Positions 1 through 8,197 are shown, counted from the first letter of the stretch. The stretch is DNA of 32,505 nt from Candidatus Helarchaeota archaeon (GCA_016840125.1 JAEOSY010000359.1:1-32505), one strand, 5' to 3'. Numbers and translations: made by a program. The notes: generated by a model not told the origin, from the letters alone.

Positions 1-600
1 GGGTTGGTTGAATGGGTTAGGACTTCTGCACCATCCGTTAAACCATCACCATCCGTATCAGCAACAAGCGGATTTATCCCGTTACTTAATTCAAAGCTAT
101 CGTTCAAATTGTCGTAATCTGTGTCTGGGAGATTAGGGTTGGTATTGTTTCCAAGTTCAGCAGCATCCGATAAACCATCATCATCAGTATCGACCTTATT
201 TGGATTCGTTGAAGCAGTCAGGATTTCGAACCCATCGAGAAGCCCGTCGTCATCGGAATCCGAATCAATTGGATTGGTAGAATAGGAGCTTAGTTCGGCA
301 CCATCCAATAACCCATCGGCGTCTGTATCGTTAAGGATCGGGTTGGTTGAATGGGTTAGGACTTCTGCACCATCCGTTAAACCATCACCATCCGTATCAG
401 CAACAAGCGGATTTATCCCGTTACTTAGTTCAAAGCCATCGTTCAAATTATCGTAGTCCGTGTCAGGGAGATTCGGGTTGGTATTGTTTCCAAGTTCAGC
501 AGCATCGGGTAAACCATCATCATCAGTATCGGCCTTATTTGGATTGGTTGAAGAAGTCAAGATTTCGAACCCATCGAGGAGTCCATCGTCATCAGAATCA
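1..600 (-). repeat. In-frame tandem duplication, period 339 bp, within the TSP3 repeats
   Basis: Bases 1-260 recur at 340-599. The offset is 339 bases, exactly 113 codons, so the reading frame is kept. The first 88 bases (1-88 and 340-427) are identical, and by my count about 17 differences are spread over the remaining 170. The unit holds several TSP3 motifs. The left copy starts at the window edge, so the repeat may continue outside. Confidence 0.85.
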
Positions 601-3600
601 GTATCGGTTGCATCGGTGGAGTAGGTGTAAATTTCAGGGTAATCGTTTAGACCATCCCCATCAGAGTCGGGGAGATTTGGATTGGTTCCGTACGTTAATT
701 CGAGGTTGTCATTCAAGTTGTCATTGTCAGTATCGACATGATTTGGATTGGTATTTATACCCAGCTCGTATGAATCGGATAGACTATCTCCGTCAGTATC
801 AGATGATGTCGGATCTGTTGAATAGATATCCACTTCGTCACCATCGGTTAGATCATCCCCATCAGTATCATCATTATTAGCGTCGGTAGGATAGGTAAAA
901 ATTTCTTCATGATCGGTCAAACCATCATTATCGGTGTCAGCCACTTGAGGATTGGTCCCATAGGAGAATTCATCCTCGCTCAGGATCCCATCTGCATCTA
1001 GGTCGTTGATACAATCAATATAATTACCAACCCAGGTGTCTGCACCACCAGTGTCGGAATAAGTCCCGTCTACGTTATTGCAGAGTAGATTATAGAAGTA
1101 ATCATTATTCATCCCAGAAGATAGAATCCCATAATCAGCATTGAAGATGAAAGTATTATAGGAAATGGTGTTATCATTCCAGCTCACCAAGATACCAGAA
1201 TACCCATTCACATTGGCGATATTGTAGAATAAATTACAATCAGCAGAACCATCTAGGTAGAGACCATGGTGTTGATTATAACTGGCTACATTTCCTGTAA
1301 GGTTGTTGTTGGAGGAGCCTGCTAGATAGAAGCCTTGCCCAAACCAGTTTGAATTAGCGTGATTTCGGGTGAGAACATTGTAGCTAGATAATCTTAAATT
1401 AACTCCGACCCGGTTATTATCAGCGTTGTTGCTTATCAGAGTATTATAATGCGAGTAGGTTAAATTTATTCCTGTGTACTCATTTCCATTCGCAATATTT
1501 TTCGTCAGCGAGGAGTAGCTGGAGGAAAGGAGGTAAATTCCATCTTCGTCATTGTCATCTACGGTGTTTTGAGTAAGGCTATTGTATTCAGAAATATACA
1601 AATAAACGCCGTAGAACTGATTTTGAGATGCATTGTTTTGTGTAAGGCGGGTATAGTTTGATTTAATCAAGTAGAATCCATCGGTATTGTTAACAGCATT
1701 GTTTTCGGAGAGAGAATTGTTATTTGAATTTCCTAGAACAAACCCTCTTCCAGAAGTGGATGCGGAACCCGTATTACTCTCAGCAGTATTACCAATTAAA
1801 GTGTTATTCATCGAACTCCCTAAGAAAAATCCCATCCCTGAAAGGGTAGCGCTCTGCCCATAATTGAAGTTTGCAATATTTTCGCTCAGCACGTTTTTAT
1901 CGGATTGATAGAGAAAAAATCCGTTTCCCGAGTTAACACCCGTTCCGCCTGTATTGTAGGATGCAATATTCTTAGATAACAGGTTCTGATCTGCATTATT
2001 CAGCCAGATACCTCTACCACAAGTGTCGTAACTACCGCCTATATTATTATTTGCTATATTCTCTATCAAGGTGTTATTAGCTGAGTAACTTAGATAAATT
2101 CCAATACCAGTTTGTGAGGCACTTCCCTGATTTCCATTGCAGATATTGTTAATGAGAGTGTTATTGTTGGTCTGATAGAGATTGATTCCATAGTAGGTGT
2201 TGTATGAGGCGTTATTGTTACTGATTTGATTGTGATCAGAGGAACTAGCAATGTAAATGCCTCGGAGGTTATCAAAAACAGTATTGTTCTGTATGAGGTT
2301 GTAAGTTGAAGACGACTCCAGATAGATCCCGTAATTTGTATTTTCGTAGGCAGTGTTATTGAAGAGGGTGTTTTCGCTCGACTGGTTAATAACGATTCCT
2401 TGTGAATTGAAGTGGAGAATACAATTTGTAATCAAGTTTTCATTCGAATTCACAAGATATATCCCGTAGTTGGAGTTCCATTCGACAATCACATCAGTGA
2501 TCTGTCCATTCGACACGTTTTCAAGGCGAATCCCATGGTAGGTAGGTGGCGCATATCTCACGAGGCAATTCCGTAGGATGAAGTAAGCATCTGTATCCGC
2601 AATACTTACGCCGTGGGCTCCGCTCTCAGTCGCATTTATCCCATACCATTCGAGCACATAGGGATTCCCAGCAGAACCATCACCCTGGCTTTTAAAGATT
2701 TCAAAATCAGCTTTCTTTTCTATTTTGAGTTCGTTAATAGTATTTATGATCGAGTTCCCTGTGCAATCGAGTTCTTCGTAGATAGGAATTGGATTACCCA
2801 TGACGATATTCCAAGTCAGGTTATTGTTGTGAGCACTGCTCAGATAAATACCACCAACATCGTTACCACTTATACGGTTGTATGAAACAGTACTTGTATT
2901 GGCACTGTGAGAGAGACCATAATTATCATTGAAAGCAATAGTATTGGTGGAAATCGTACTGCTGTTGATTAGGTAGTAAGAGAGCCCAACGTCGCGATTA
3001 TAGATTATGAGATTATCAGTTATGGTGTAGTTTTGGCTGGGTACTCCACCACCCATGTCGCCGCTTATTTGGATGCCCGTATCTCGGTTACGGCTTGCCG
3101 TATTGCGGGTAATTGTGACATTGGGAGAAATATCGAGCCTAATTCCATGACCAGCTCCATCGCGTCCATTAAAAGTAACGGTATTATTGGCGAGGAGATT
3201 GTCCCAGCTTCGAACTAGTGATATCCCTTGGTCGTCATTATAGGAGCAGGTATTGTTTATTATTTGAGAATTATGTACGTATCCACCCAATTGGAGCCCA
3301 TCGTCATTATAGCTGATATTGTTCTGTAGGATCGTCAGATAATAGCAACTTGTGAGATACATTCCATACCAGTCATTGTTGGTGACAAGGTTATTGCTAA
3401 CGATAGAATTATCACTGGTTGCTACTTGAAATCCCATCCCCGTGTTATAACTGACATTGTTGAAGCTTACTATACTATTGGGACTGCTTGATACAACTAT
3501 TCCACTGTAACTTTGCATCACGTTATTGTACGACAGCGTATTCCCAGGGGAATTGAGCATTCTAATCCCGTACCTATTCTTAATTAGAGTGCAATTAAAA

Positions 3601-3977
3601 ATCAGTCCATTATTAACATTGTCGAGATAGATCCCGGCTTCAGGCGAATCCGCACCGATAAGCGTACAATGCTGAATGACAAAGTAGGCATCGGTATCCG
3701 AGATGTAAATCCCGTCAACACCCATGCCCGTGACGTTGATCACATAATTTTCAAGGATATAGGGGGTCTCCGCAGAGCCATCGCCTTGGCTCTTGTAGAT
3801 TTCGAACGCGCTATTGTTTGTGATAACGATCGGAGAATCTTTTAACGAGATCGACACGTGATTATCAGCAGTTTCTATTGACTGGTTGATTTGGTTGAAA
3901 TTCAAGACTGTTACTGTAAATAACAAGAAGAGTAAACCTATTGAACAGTATTTTCTGTTTTTTTGCAATATTATCAT
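1..3977 (-). CDS. Giant secreted NosD-type beta-helix / TSP3-repeat protein (C-terminus outside window)
   Basis: The minus-strand frame is open from an ATG at 3977 to the window edge, giving about 1325 residues with no stop, so the 3' end is missing. Residues 1-28 form a signal peptide (basic start, then a run of Leu/Phe/Val). Two right-handed beta-helix modules follow, each opening with a similar block: FEIYKSQGDGSAETPYILE at about residue 58 and FEIFKSQGDGSAGNPYVLE at about 425. Between and after them are Asn-rich rungs of the type NNTLxxNxAxxNxxGIYLxxS, typical of NosD/CASH repeats. From about residue 992 to the edge there are acidic TSP3-type calcium-binding units (DTDGDGLTDGAEV and variants), each about 20-25 residues. 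I infer a surface-exposed, calcium-stabilised protein. The paralogue at 21635-24097 ends in a membrane anchor, so this one may too. No Shine-Dalgarno sequence precedes the ATG. Confidence 0.9.
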   Translation of the reverse strand, partial: MIILQKNRKYCSIGLLFLLFTVTVLNFNQINQSIETADNHVSISLKDSPIVITNNSAFEIYKSQGDGSAETPYILENYVINVTGMGVDGIYISDTDAYFVIQHCTLIGADSPEAGIYLDNVNNGLIFNCTLIKNRYGIRMLNSPGNTLSYNNVMQSYSGIVVSSSPNSIVSFNNVSYNTGMGFQVATSDNSIVSNNLVTNNDWYGMYLTSCYYLTILQNNISYNDDGLQLGGYVHNSQIINNTCSYNDDQGISLVRSWDNLLANNTVTFNGRDGAGHGIRLDISPNVTITRNTASRNRDTGIQISGDMGGGVPSQNYTITDNLIIYNRDVGLSYYLINSSTISTNTIAFNDNYGLSHSANTSTVSYNRISGNDVGGIYLSSAHNNNLTWNIVMGNPIPIYEELDCTGNSIINTINELKIEKKADFEIFKSQGDGSAGNPYVLEWYGINATESGAHGVSIADTDAYFILRNCLVRYAPPTYHGIRLENVSNGQITDVIVEWNSNYGIYLVNSNENLITNCILHFNSQGIVINQSSENTLFNNTAYENTNYGIYLESSSTYNLIQNNTVFDNLRGIYIASSSDHNQISNNNASYNTYYGINLYQTNNNTLINNICNGNQGSASQTGIGIYLSYSANNTLIENIANNNIGGSYDTCGRGIWLNNADQNLLSKNIASYNTGGTGVNSGNGFFLYQSDKNVLSENIANFNYGQSATLSGMGFFLGSSMNNTLIGNTAESNTGSASTSGRGFVLGNSNNNSLSENNAVNNTDGFYLIKSNYTRLTQNNASQNQFYGVYLYISEYNSLTQNTVDDNDEDGIYLLSSSYSSLTKNIANGNEYTGINLTYSHYNTLISNNADNNRVGVNLRLSSYNVLTRNHANSNWFGQGFYLAGSSNNNLTGNVASYNQHHGLYLDGSADCNLFYNIANVNGYSGILVSWNDNTISYNTFIFNADYGILSSGMNNDYFYNLLCNNVDGTYSDTGGADTWVGNYIDCINDLDADGILSEDEFSYGTNPQVADTDNDGLTDHEEIFTYPTDANNDDTDGDDLTDGDEVDIYSTDPTSSDTDGDSLSDSYELGINTNPNHVDTDNDNLNDNLELTYGTNPNLPDSDGDGLNDYPEIYTYSTDATDTDSDDDGLLDGFEILTSSTNPNKADTDDDGLPDAAELGNNTNPNLPDTDYDNLNDGFELSNGINPLVADTDGDGLTDGAEVLTHSTNPILNDTDADGLLDGAELSSYSTNPIDSDSDDDGLLDGFEILTASTNPNKVDTDDDGLSDAAELGNNTNPNLPDTDYDNLNDSFELSNGINPLVADTDGDGLTDGAEVLTHSTN

Positions 3978-4116
3978 CTTAATTTAGTAAATTTCTAGAG
4001 TAACAGAACAAGTGAAAAGACATTAAAAAGAGTTTAGTATCTTTTTTAGAAATTAAATACATTTCTTTTGAAAGTCCAAGGAGTGACTTTTTATATTTTT
4101 TTAAATAGGTATACAT

Positions 4117-4632
4117 GTGAAATCAATCAAAGAATTACTCGCAGAAATTGACGCGAAATATAACAAAGATCCGTTAGGTTGGAAATTTTCAGTTGGAGGG
4201 CGGGATCCCCACGGACATGGAAATATTTTCATATCAAATAAAGCAAGTATCTGGCAATTGAAGATTGACAGTTTATTTAAACCAAATCCCTACGGTGTAG
4301 GAACAAAACTCGGGAATATTGAAGATTTTCCGGGATTAAGAACCCCTATTGGACCCTCATTTGGGTTTCGCCCCTTGCTACCATCGCATTTAGATAAACT
4401 TAAACGGAACTTTGAGCAAGAAAAGCCTATTAATCAAGTGGTTGATGAAATTTTGAATACCAGACCAGTTTCAATCAATCAAATGACGAAATCCAATTAT
4501 TTAATGGGCCCAATTATGCATTCAAGCCATCAAGGTTATGTCTCTGACAGGCAGAAAGAACTAGACAAAAAAATGCGGAAAAACCTGGATGATCTGCTCC
4601 TTTCCAAGGGGATAGGGTATAATTATGGTTAA
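4117..4632 (+). CDS. Hypothetical protein, 171 aa
   Basis: I do not recognise this protein. The start is GTG at 4117, because the ATG two bases earlier (4115) runs straight into TGA. No clear ribosome site is present. There is no signal peptide or membrane helix. Residues 1-20 are a short amphipathic helix, the middle is rich in Gly and Pro (GGRDPHGHGN, a GLRTPIGPSFGFRPLLP stretch near residues 73-89), and the C-terminal 30 residues are a highly charged helix (KELDKKMRKNLDDLL). It stands alone on the plus strand between two minus-strand blocks, and its end faces the zinc-protein gene 42 bases away. It is probably cytoplasmic; I propose no function. Confidence 0.7.
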   Translation: MKSIKELLAEIDAKYNKDPLGWKFSVGGRDPHGHGNIFISNKASIWQLKIDSLFKPNPYGVGTKLGNIEDFPGLRTPIGPSFGFRPLLPSHLDKLKRNFEQEKPINQVVDEILNTRPVSINQMTKSNYLMGPIMHSSHQGYVSDRQKELDKKMRKNLDDLLLSKGIGYNYG

Positions 4633-4674
4633 TTTGATCATCGATATCTCTTGATCCAATCCTAAGCTTAGAAG

Positions 4675-4911
4675 TTATTTAGAGGGATATTCCGGATCCC
4701 CGTGCTCCTTCCGGATTAGGGGACAGTCATGGTTGTAGATGACATGCTGCCAAAAAGCAAAAGAGCGCTCGCCCATCGGTTTCATGACTAATTTCACCCG
4801 GTATTTACAATGGGGACAAAAGAAGGTCAATTCTTCATGATTTTCGGGTGCCTTGAATGCGATGACATCTGTTCCCAGTTCGGGACAATACGCCCGTAGC
4901 ATAATTTTCAC
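4675..4911 (-). CDS. Small Cys/His zinc-binding protein coupled to the VOC enzyme
   Basis: This 78-residue protein has a central CPHC pair (FFCPHCKYRVKL), a single Cys near the N-terminus (AYCPELG) and a late HDC (YNHDCPLI), the pattern of a small zinc ribbon. The GTG start at 4911 overlaps the TGA stop of the upstream gene (GTGA), which points to translational coupling; an in-frame ATG lies at 4902. Overlap with the VOC gene suggests shared expression and perhaps a shared job. The family is not recognised. A fold close to rubredoxin or zinc ribbon is inferred from the Cys spacing only. Confidence 0.65.
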   Translation of the reverse strand: MKIMLRAYCPELGTDVIAFKAPENHEELTFFCPHCKYRVKLVMKPMGERSFAFWQHVIYNHDCPLIRKEHGDPEYPSK

Positions 4912-5369
4912 TTAGCTGATGATTTTTTCTTCCTAGCTCGTGTCCGTTTCTGAAGCATCTCGAGCTGAAAGCCACACGATTCTTCCGTATCCAAATAAGC
5001 AAAGGAAGATCCAGCGAATTTCCCATTTTCACTTATTTGAATGCCGAGATCCTTAAATTTCTTGATTTCCTCTTGAATATTCTCTACATCAAAGCAGACA
5101 TGGTGAATGCCTTGCCCAACTTTTGCCTTAAACGTATCATAAAACGAGTCCCCTTCAATCACTTGCATCAATTCTAAAACAGTATTTTCCATTTTAAAGA
5201 ACGCAACACGCAGGGTATAGGGCTCTTTTGGATTCCCGTCTAAATCCTCTGTTACCTTCCACTCTATAGTGGGAACATGGTCAACGCCCATAATTTTCTT
5301 CAAGTTTTCGGCAGATTTGTCAACATCCTCCACGATAACGGCAATATGTTCGATTCGTTTGAAATTCAT
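4908..5369 (-). CDS. VOC-family metalloenzyme, methylmalonyl-CoA epimerase-like
   Basis: The 153-residue protein consists of two VOC (glyoxalase-fold) halves. The first opens with IEHIAVIVEDVD and the second with GQGIHHVCFDVENI, the pattern of methylmalonyl-CoA epimerases. Candidate metal ligands in the expected places are His8, Glu66 (LELMQ), His90 and Glu137 (QLEML). The usual epimerase has Gln at the second position, so the Glu and an insert near residues 40-50 leave room for another VOC reaction. The last 15 residues are a basic tail. No methylmalonyl-CoA mutase gene lies in the window. The downstream zinc protein overlaps its stop codon. The VOC fold is secure; the exact substrate is inferred. 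Confidence 0.8.
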   Translation of the reverse strand: MNFKRIEHIAVIVEDVDKSAENLKKIMGVDHVPTIEWKVTEDLDGNPKEPYTLRVAFFKMENTVLELMQVIEGDSFYDTFKAKVGQGIHHVCFDVENIQEEIKKFKDLGIQISENGKFAGSSFAYLDTEESCGFQLEMLQKRTRARKKKSSAK

Positions 5370-5431
5370 TCACGGTACCCCGTTCTCATTTAATTTCTTT
5401 TTAATAAAAGGTAAAAGTAGAGTGATTTCCC

Positions 5432-5815
5432 TTATTTTTTTACTTTGCGTTTTTTCTTTATTCTGGATTTTTTCACAGACCCCACGTTTCCAGCCTTACC
5501 GCCCCCAGCACGATAAGCCGCGACCACATTGTTCCTACCTGTAGGCGGTATAGCGCCATGAATGCCGTCCCCGAATTGAATGGAAGACCTGCCTGCCTCA
5601 TCTATTCGAACGACATATGCCTTATCCATAGGGCGACATTGTTTCAATGAATCTACTTGCTCCCAGAGAACATTGTCTACATAAACTTCTAAAGCAACGG
5701 TAGTGGGGACATTATCAAGTGTAAATGATTGAGAGGGTTTTTTATTATTGCCACTTCCCAAAATTTTCTTGGTTTTAATTGGTTTCAATCGTGAATCACT
5801 CATCTTTATCAACAT
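5432..5815 (-). CDS. Short stand-alone protein resembling a segment of phage-tail/contractile-injection baseplate proteins
   Basis: This is a 127-residue basic protein. Residues about 42-112 carry a pattern I know from large 'putative baseplate assembly proteins' of phage-tail-like and extracellular contractile injection systems: a YVDNVLWEQVDSL strand pair, YVVRIDEAGRSSIQFGDG, then a HGAIPPTGRNN stretch, AAYRAGGG and AGNVG. There the pattern is one part of a protein of several hundred residues; here it stands alone and ends in a Lys/Arg-rich tail (KKSRIKKKRKVKK). No sheath, tube or other baseplate gene is nearby. A TATA-like box lies at 5834-5841. Starts at 5815 and 5803 (MSDSR) are both possible; the box position slightly favours 5803. 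The function is unknown. Confidence 0.7.
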   Translation of the reverse strand: MLIKMSDSRLKPIKTKKILGSGNNKKPSQSFTLDNVPTTVALEVYVDNVLWEQVDSLKQCRPMDKAYVVRIDEAGRSSIQFGDGIHGAIPPTGRNNVVAAYRAGGGKAGNVGSVKKSRIKKKRKVKK

Positions 5816-5833
5816 TGAATAGGGTTGATTTGG

Positions 5834-5841
5834 TATTTAAA
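5834..5841 (-). promoter_or_regulatory. TATA-like box of the baseplate-like gene
   Basis: TTTAAATA on the minus strand, centred 22 bases before ATG 5815 and 34 before ATG 5803. This implies a very short or absent leader. Confidence 0.4.
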
Positions 5842-5924
5842 GTATCATTTTTAACTCGGTGAAAAAGATTTATGTATTGCATACTATTAGAAAACACGTA
5901 AACATAAGAAATTAGGTTACGCAA

Positions 5925-6890
5925 ATGGACGAGTACGACAAGGAGCCCACAGAAGAAAGACGGAATCCACGCTGGCTGAAGGTTTCAAGGCTCTTGGTGC
6001 AGTTTTTCTTTTTTATTTTCCTTGGTAACCTTGCCTGGCTTGGAATCACCTTCTTTGGAGAGGGTTTTAGCAATGGGTTCCCCGTGCCAGTCATGCAGAG
6101 CCAAGCAACTCCATATGGTGTTATTGCAGGGGCATATGATGTATTTATGACTTCATTTGCCCAAGGAATCTTTCCATTCTTAGCGTTAGGAGTTTTCCTC
6201 ATAATTGGAATTATGATGGGGCGTGCGACTTGTGGCTGGATGTGTCCTTTTGGGTTCGTGCTGGACCTGTGCTATCATGTACCAGCCAGAAAGCGGGTAC
6301 CAGGGTATCAGATCAATAAACAGCTCTCCAAAGTTAAGTTTGGAGTTTTAGTTTTAACATTTTTTATCGCAATTACTGTGGGAATAGTCAGATTAGGGGG
6401 AGGAACGCCATTACCTATTGATCCCTTTACTGATAATGCGTTTGGACCAATTGATCCTGCGGGAACCCTGCAGGGCTTAATTCCACAATTAATAATCTCT
6501 CCAGAATTGTGGCCCTCACTCGAACAGGGTATATGGGCTATATTTAGTGTGGAGTACGCATGGTTCTGGTTTAGAGTAATTTTCATGCTGATAATTTTAA
6601 TCTTATCTGTGTACATAGGACGTTCCTGGTGCCGTTGGTTCTGTCCTTTGGGTGCGGCACTTGGCATGTTGAACCCCTATGCCATTATTGGAGTGCAACG
6701 GAATTTATCGACATGCTTAGGGAAGAAATGTCGGGAATGCGAACTCGCCTGTCCGATGGGAGTTTCGCTTCTACGGGAGCCTTGGGAAAAGATTACCGAT
6801 TCTAATTGCATAATGTGCATGAAATGTTATGAGGTGTGTGACGAGGGGGCAATTACGTTGAAGCTTTTTAAGTTTTCGCAATCGTCATAA
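5925..6890 (+). CDS. NapH/NosR-like membrane polyferredoxin (4Fe-4S)
   Basis: This is an integral membrane iron-sulfur protein of 321 residues. A first helix lies at about 25-48. Two membrane-bound CxxxCP motifs, GRATCGWMCPFG near residue 100 and GRSWCRWFCPLG near 232, are the hallmark of the NapH/NosR/MauN/RdxA family. A C-terminal double ferredoxin domain follows (CLGKKCRECELACP from about residue 264, CIMCMKCYEVC from about 295). The family moves electrons from the quinone pool or cytoplasm to a partner reductase. No nap, nos or other partner reductase is beside it, so the acceptor is unknown. The PHP phosphatase gene starts 20 bases downstream, probably in the same transcript. Confidence 0.85.
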   Translation: MDEYDKEPTEERRNPRWLKVSRLLVQFFFFIFLGNLAWLGITFFGEGFSNGFPVPVMQSQATPYGVIAGAYDVFMTSFAQGIFPFLALGVFLIIGIMMGRATCGWMCPFGFVLDLCYHVPARKRVPGYQINKQLSKVKFGVLVLTFFIAITVGIVRLGGGTPLPIDPFTDNAFGPIDPAGTLQGLIPQLIISPELWPSLEQGIWAIFSVEYAWFWFRVIFMLIILILSVYIGRSWCRWFCPLGAALGMLNPYAIIGVQRNLSTCLGKKCRECELACPMGVSLLREPWEKITDSNCIMCMKCYEVCDEGAITLKLFKFSQSS

Positions 6891-6910
6891 GAATTTAGGA
6901 TTGAAATAAG

Positions 6911-7726
6911 ATGGTGCGACGCATTGACTACCATATTCATACCAAACTTTGCAATCACGCCACAGGTGAGATGGCGGAGTTTGTTGAAACAGCTATATCA
7001 AAAAAGATAGATGAGATTGGATTTGCAGATCATCTCCCAATGGTATTCTTACCTTCAAATCTGCCCCTTGATGATTATTGCATGAAACTCGAGCAGCTTC
7101 CCTTCTACGTTACATCTGTGAAAGAATTACAGGAGAAATATCCAGACATCGTAATCAAGCTTGGCATTGAAGCAGATTATTATGATGGGAAAGAGCAGGA
7201 AATCAAAGAATTACTGAAACGAGCAGATTTCGATTATGTTTATGGTTCAGTTCACGCGATCGGGGAGCCTGCATGGATTATTGATGATGAGCGGTTTAGA
7301 CATAAATACCAAGAATATGATGTGTTTGAATTATATCAGTTCTATTTCAAAAATATAACACAGGCAATCCAAACTGGTCTCTACGATATCATGGCACACC
7401 TGGATTTACCAAAAAAATTTGGAGATAGGCCAGAGCAATCCATAACACCAATGATAGACGAGGTTATTGACGCACTCGTAAAACATAGGGTGAGCATTGA
7501 GGTAAATACAGCGGGTTTTCGGTATCCAGCGGGGGAACAATATCCTAGTGAAGAGATCTTGCGTGCTTGTTTTGAGAATGATATCCAAGTTACGTTTGGT
7601 TCGGACAGTCATAGGCCAGAAGAAGTTGGTTGGGAGTTAGATCGAGCATTAAGCCTTTTACGAGAGATTGGTTATACAGAAATAATTGGGTTTAAAAAAA
7701 GAAAGAGAATCTCCTTTGAAATCTAA
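6911..7726 (+). CDS. PHP-family histidinol-phosphatase
   Basis: The 271-residue protein is full length for the HisJ/HisK type of histidinol-phosphatase, which removes phosphate from L-histidinol phosphate in histidine synthesis. PHP metal-site motifs appear in order: DYHIHTKLCNH at 6-16, GFADHLPM near 38, GIEADYY near 85, YGSVHAIG near 110, MAHLDLPKKFGD near 161, EVNTAG near 197 and FGSDSHRPEEVGW near 229. The spacing fits the trinuclear metal centre of the family. No other his gene is nearby, so the role in histidine synthesis rests on the family alone; a different sugar or polyol phosphate is possible. Confidence 0.82.
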   Translation: MVRRIDYHIHTKLCNHATGEMAEFVETAISKKIDEIGFADHLPMVFLPSNLPLDDYCMKLEQLPFYVTSVKELQEKYPDIVIKLGIEADYYDGKEQEIKELLKRADFDYVYGSVHAIGEPAWIIDDERFRHKYQEYDVFELYQFYFKNITQAIQTGLYDIMAHLDLPKKFGDRPEQSITPMIDEVIDALVKHRVSIEVNTAGFRYPAGEQYPSEEILRACFENDIQVTFGSDSHRPEEVGWELDRALSLLREIGYTEIIGFKKRKRISFEI

Positions 7727-7733
7727 TTATTGA

Positions 7734-7759
7734 AAAAAGAAGAAGCTAATCAAGCTTCT
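7734..7759 (-). terminator. Hairpin plus T-tract after the winged-helix gene
   Basis: A 7-bp stem (7741-7747 with 7753-7759, 5-base loop) overlaps the last codons and stop of the minus-strand gene. It is followed on that strand by TCTTCTTTTTTC. The layout is that of an intrinsic terminator; use in this organism is inferred. Confidence 0.4.
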
Positions 7760-8079
7760 GCCATTTCATAGGGTAACATGGTCGAGACTAAGTTGTAATT
7801 CGTAATGCGACGGTCTATTCTGCGTCTTTTCCGGCGACCCTTAGTTAATGCTTGTCTTGCTTTGCTTGGATCTTCTTTTCGAATAATATTTTTGTCTAGA
7901 AGCAATTTTAGAGCGAACCCCACAGTGCGATCAGGCATCATCGTCTCCTGAATTATTCTTTTTCGATTCATAGCACCTTTTAATTTCAATAAAAATAAAA
8001 TAAATTTCGCAGAAGGAGGTAATTTCATAATCTCTCTTTCGCGATAAAATGGCAAATGATAAACATCAGTTTCAATCAT
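7750..8079 (-). CDS. Winged-helix DNA-binding regulator, 109 aa
   Basis: This small protein has the helix pattern of MarR/TrmB-like winged helices. Residues about 20-75 contain PPSAKFILFLLKLKG, a recognition-type stretch IIQETMMPDRTVGFALKLL and the wing-side DKNIIRKED. A strongly basic segment follows (KGRRKRRRIDRR). A good ribosome site, AAGGTGAT, sits just before ATG 8079. Its own promoter has TTTAAATA at 8145-8152 immediately followed by an 11-bp palindrome at 8134-8144. The same palindrome core occurs before the CoA-transferase operon and before the DsrE-like gene, so I infer this protein regulates itself and those genes. The ligand is unknown; a CoA thioester would fit the targets. Confidence 0.75.
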   Translation of the reverse strand: MIETDVYHLPFYREREIMKLPPSAKFILFLLKLKGAMNRKRIIQETMMPDRTVGFALKLLLDKNIIRKEDPSKARQALTKGRRKRRRIDRRITNYNLVSTMLPYEMAEA

Positions 8080-8133
8080 TTTTTCATCACCTTAAGCAAT
8101 AATTTCATAGTAATAATTTCTTATAATATATAT

Positions 8134-8144
8134 TAACACTGTTA
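8134..8144. promoter_or_regulatory. Palindromic operator candidate TAACACTGTTA (site 1)
   Basis: A perfect 11-base palindrome with a central C, abutting the TATA-like box of the winged-helix gene on the downstream side. Binding there would block RNA polymerase, which suits autorepression. Confidence 0.5.
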
Positions 8145-8152
8145 TATTTAAA
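8145..8152 (-). promoter_or_regulatory. TATA-like box of the winged-helix gene
   Basis: TTTAAATA on the minus strand, about 70 bases before ATG 8079, giving a leader of about 45 bases that contains the AAGGTGAT ribosome site. Confidence 0.45.
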
Positions 8153-8197
8153 CTTTCTGAAATGTGTAAATCATGTGGGCGCGTTTTGTGGGAGTTC

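Noticed and set aside
347..880. Plus-strand frame of 177 codons rich in His, Gln, Arg and Tyr.
   Set aside because: It is the reverse of the Asp-rich TSP3 repeats; GATGGT-type codons read backward give His/Pro/Arg. The minus-strand frame is continuous through it.
1..1010. Regularly spaced short DNA repeats that might suggest a CRISPR array.
   Set aside because: The spacing follows codons of TSP3 units, the repeats vary, and the region is an open reading frame.
2090..3218. Short frames at 2090-2275 (minus), 2613-2885 (plus) and 3033-3218 (plus).
   Set aside because: They are in other frames of the giant beta-helix gene and have no ribosome site or recognisable content.
5269..5544. Plus-strand frame of 91 codons across the VOC and baseplate-like genes.
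   Set aside because: It crosses two well-supported minus-strand genes and has no start signal.
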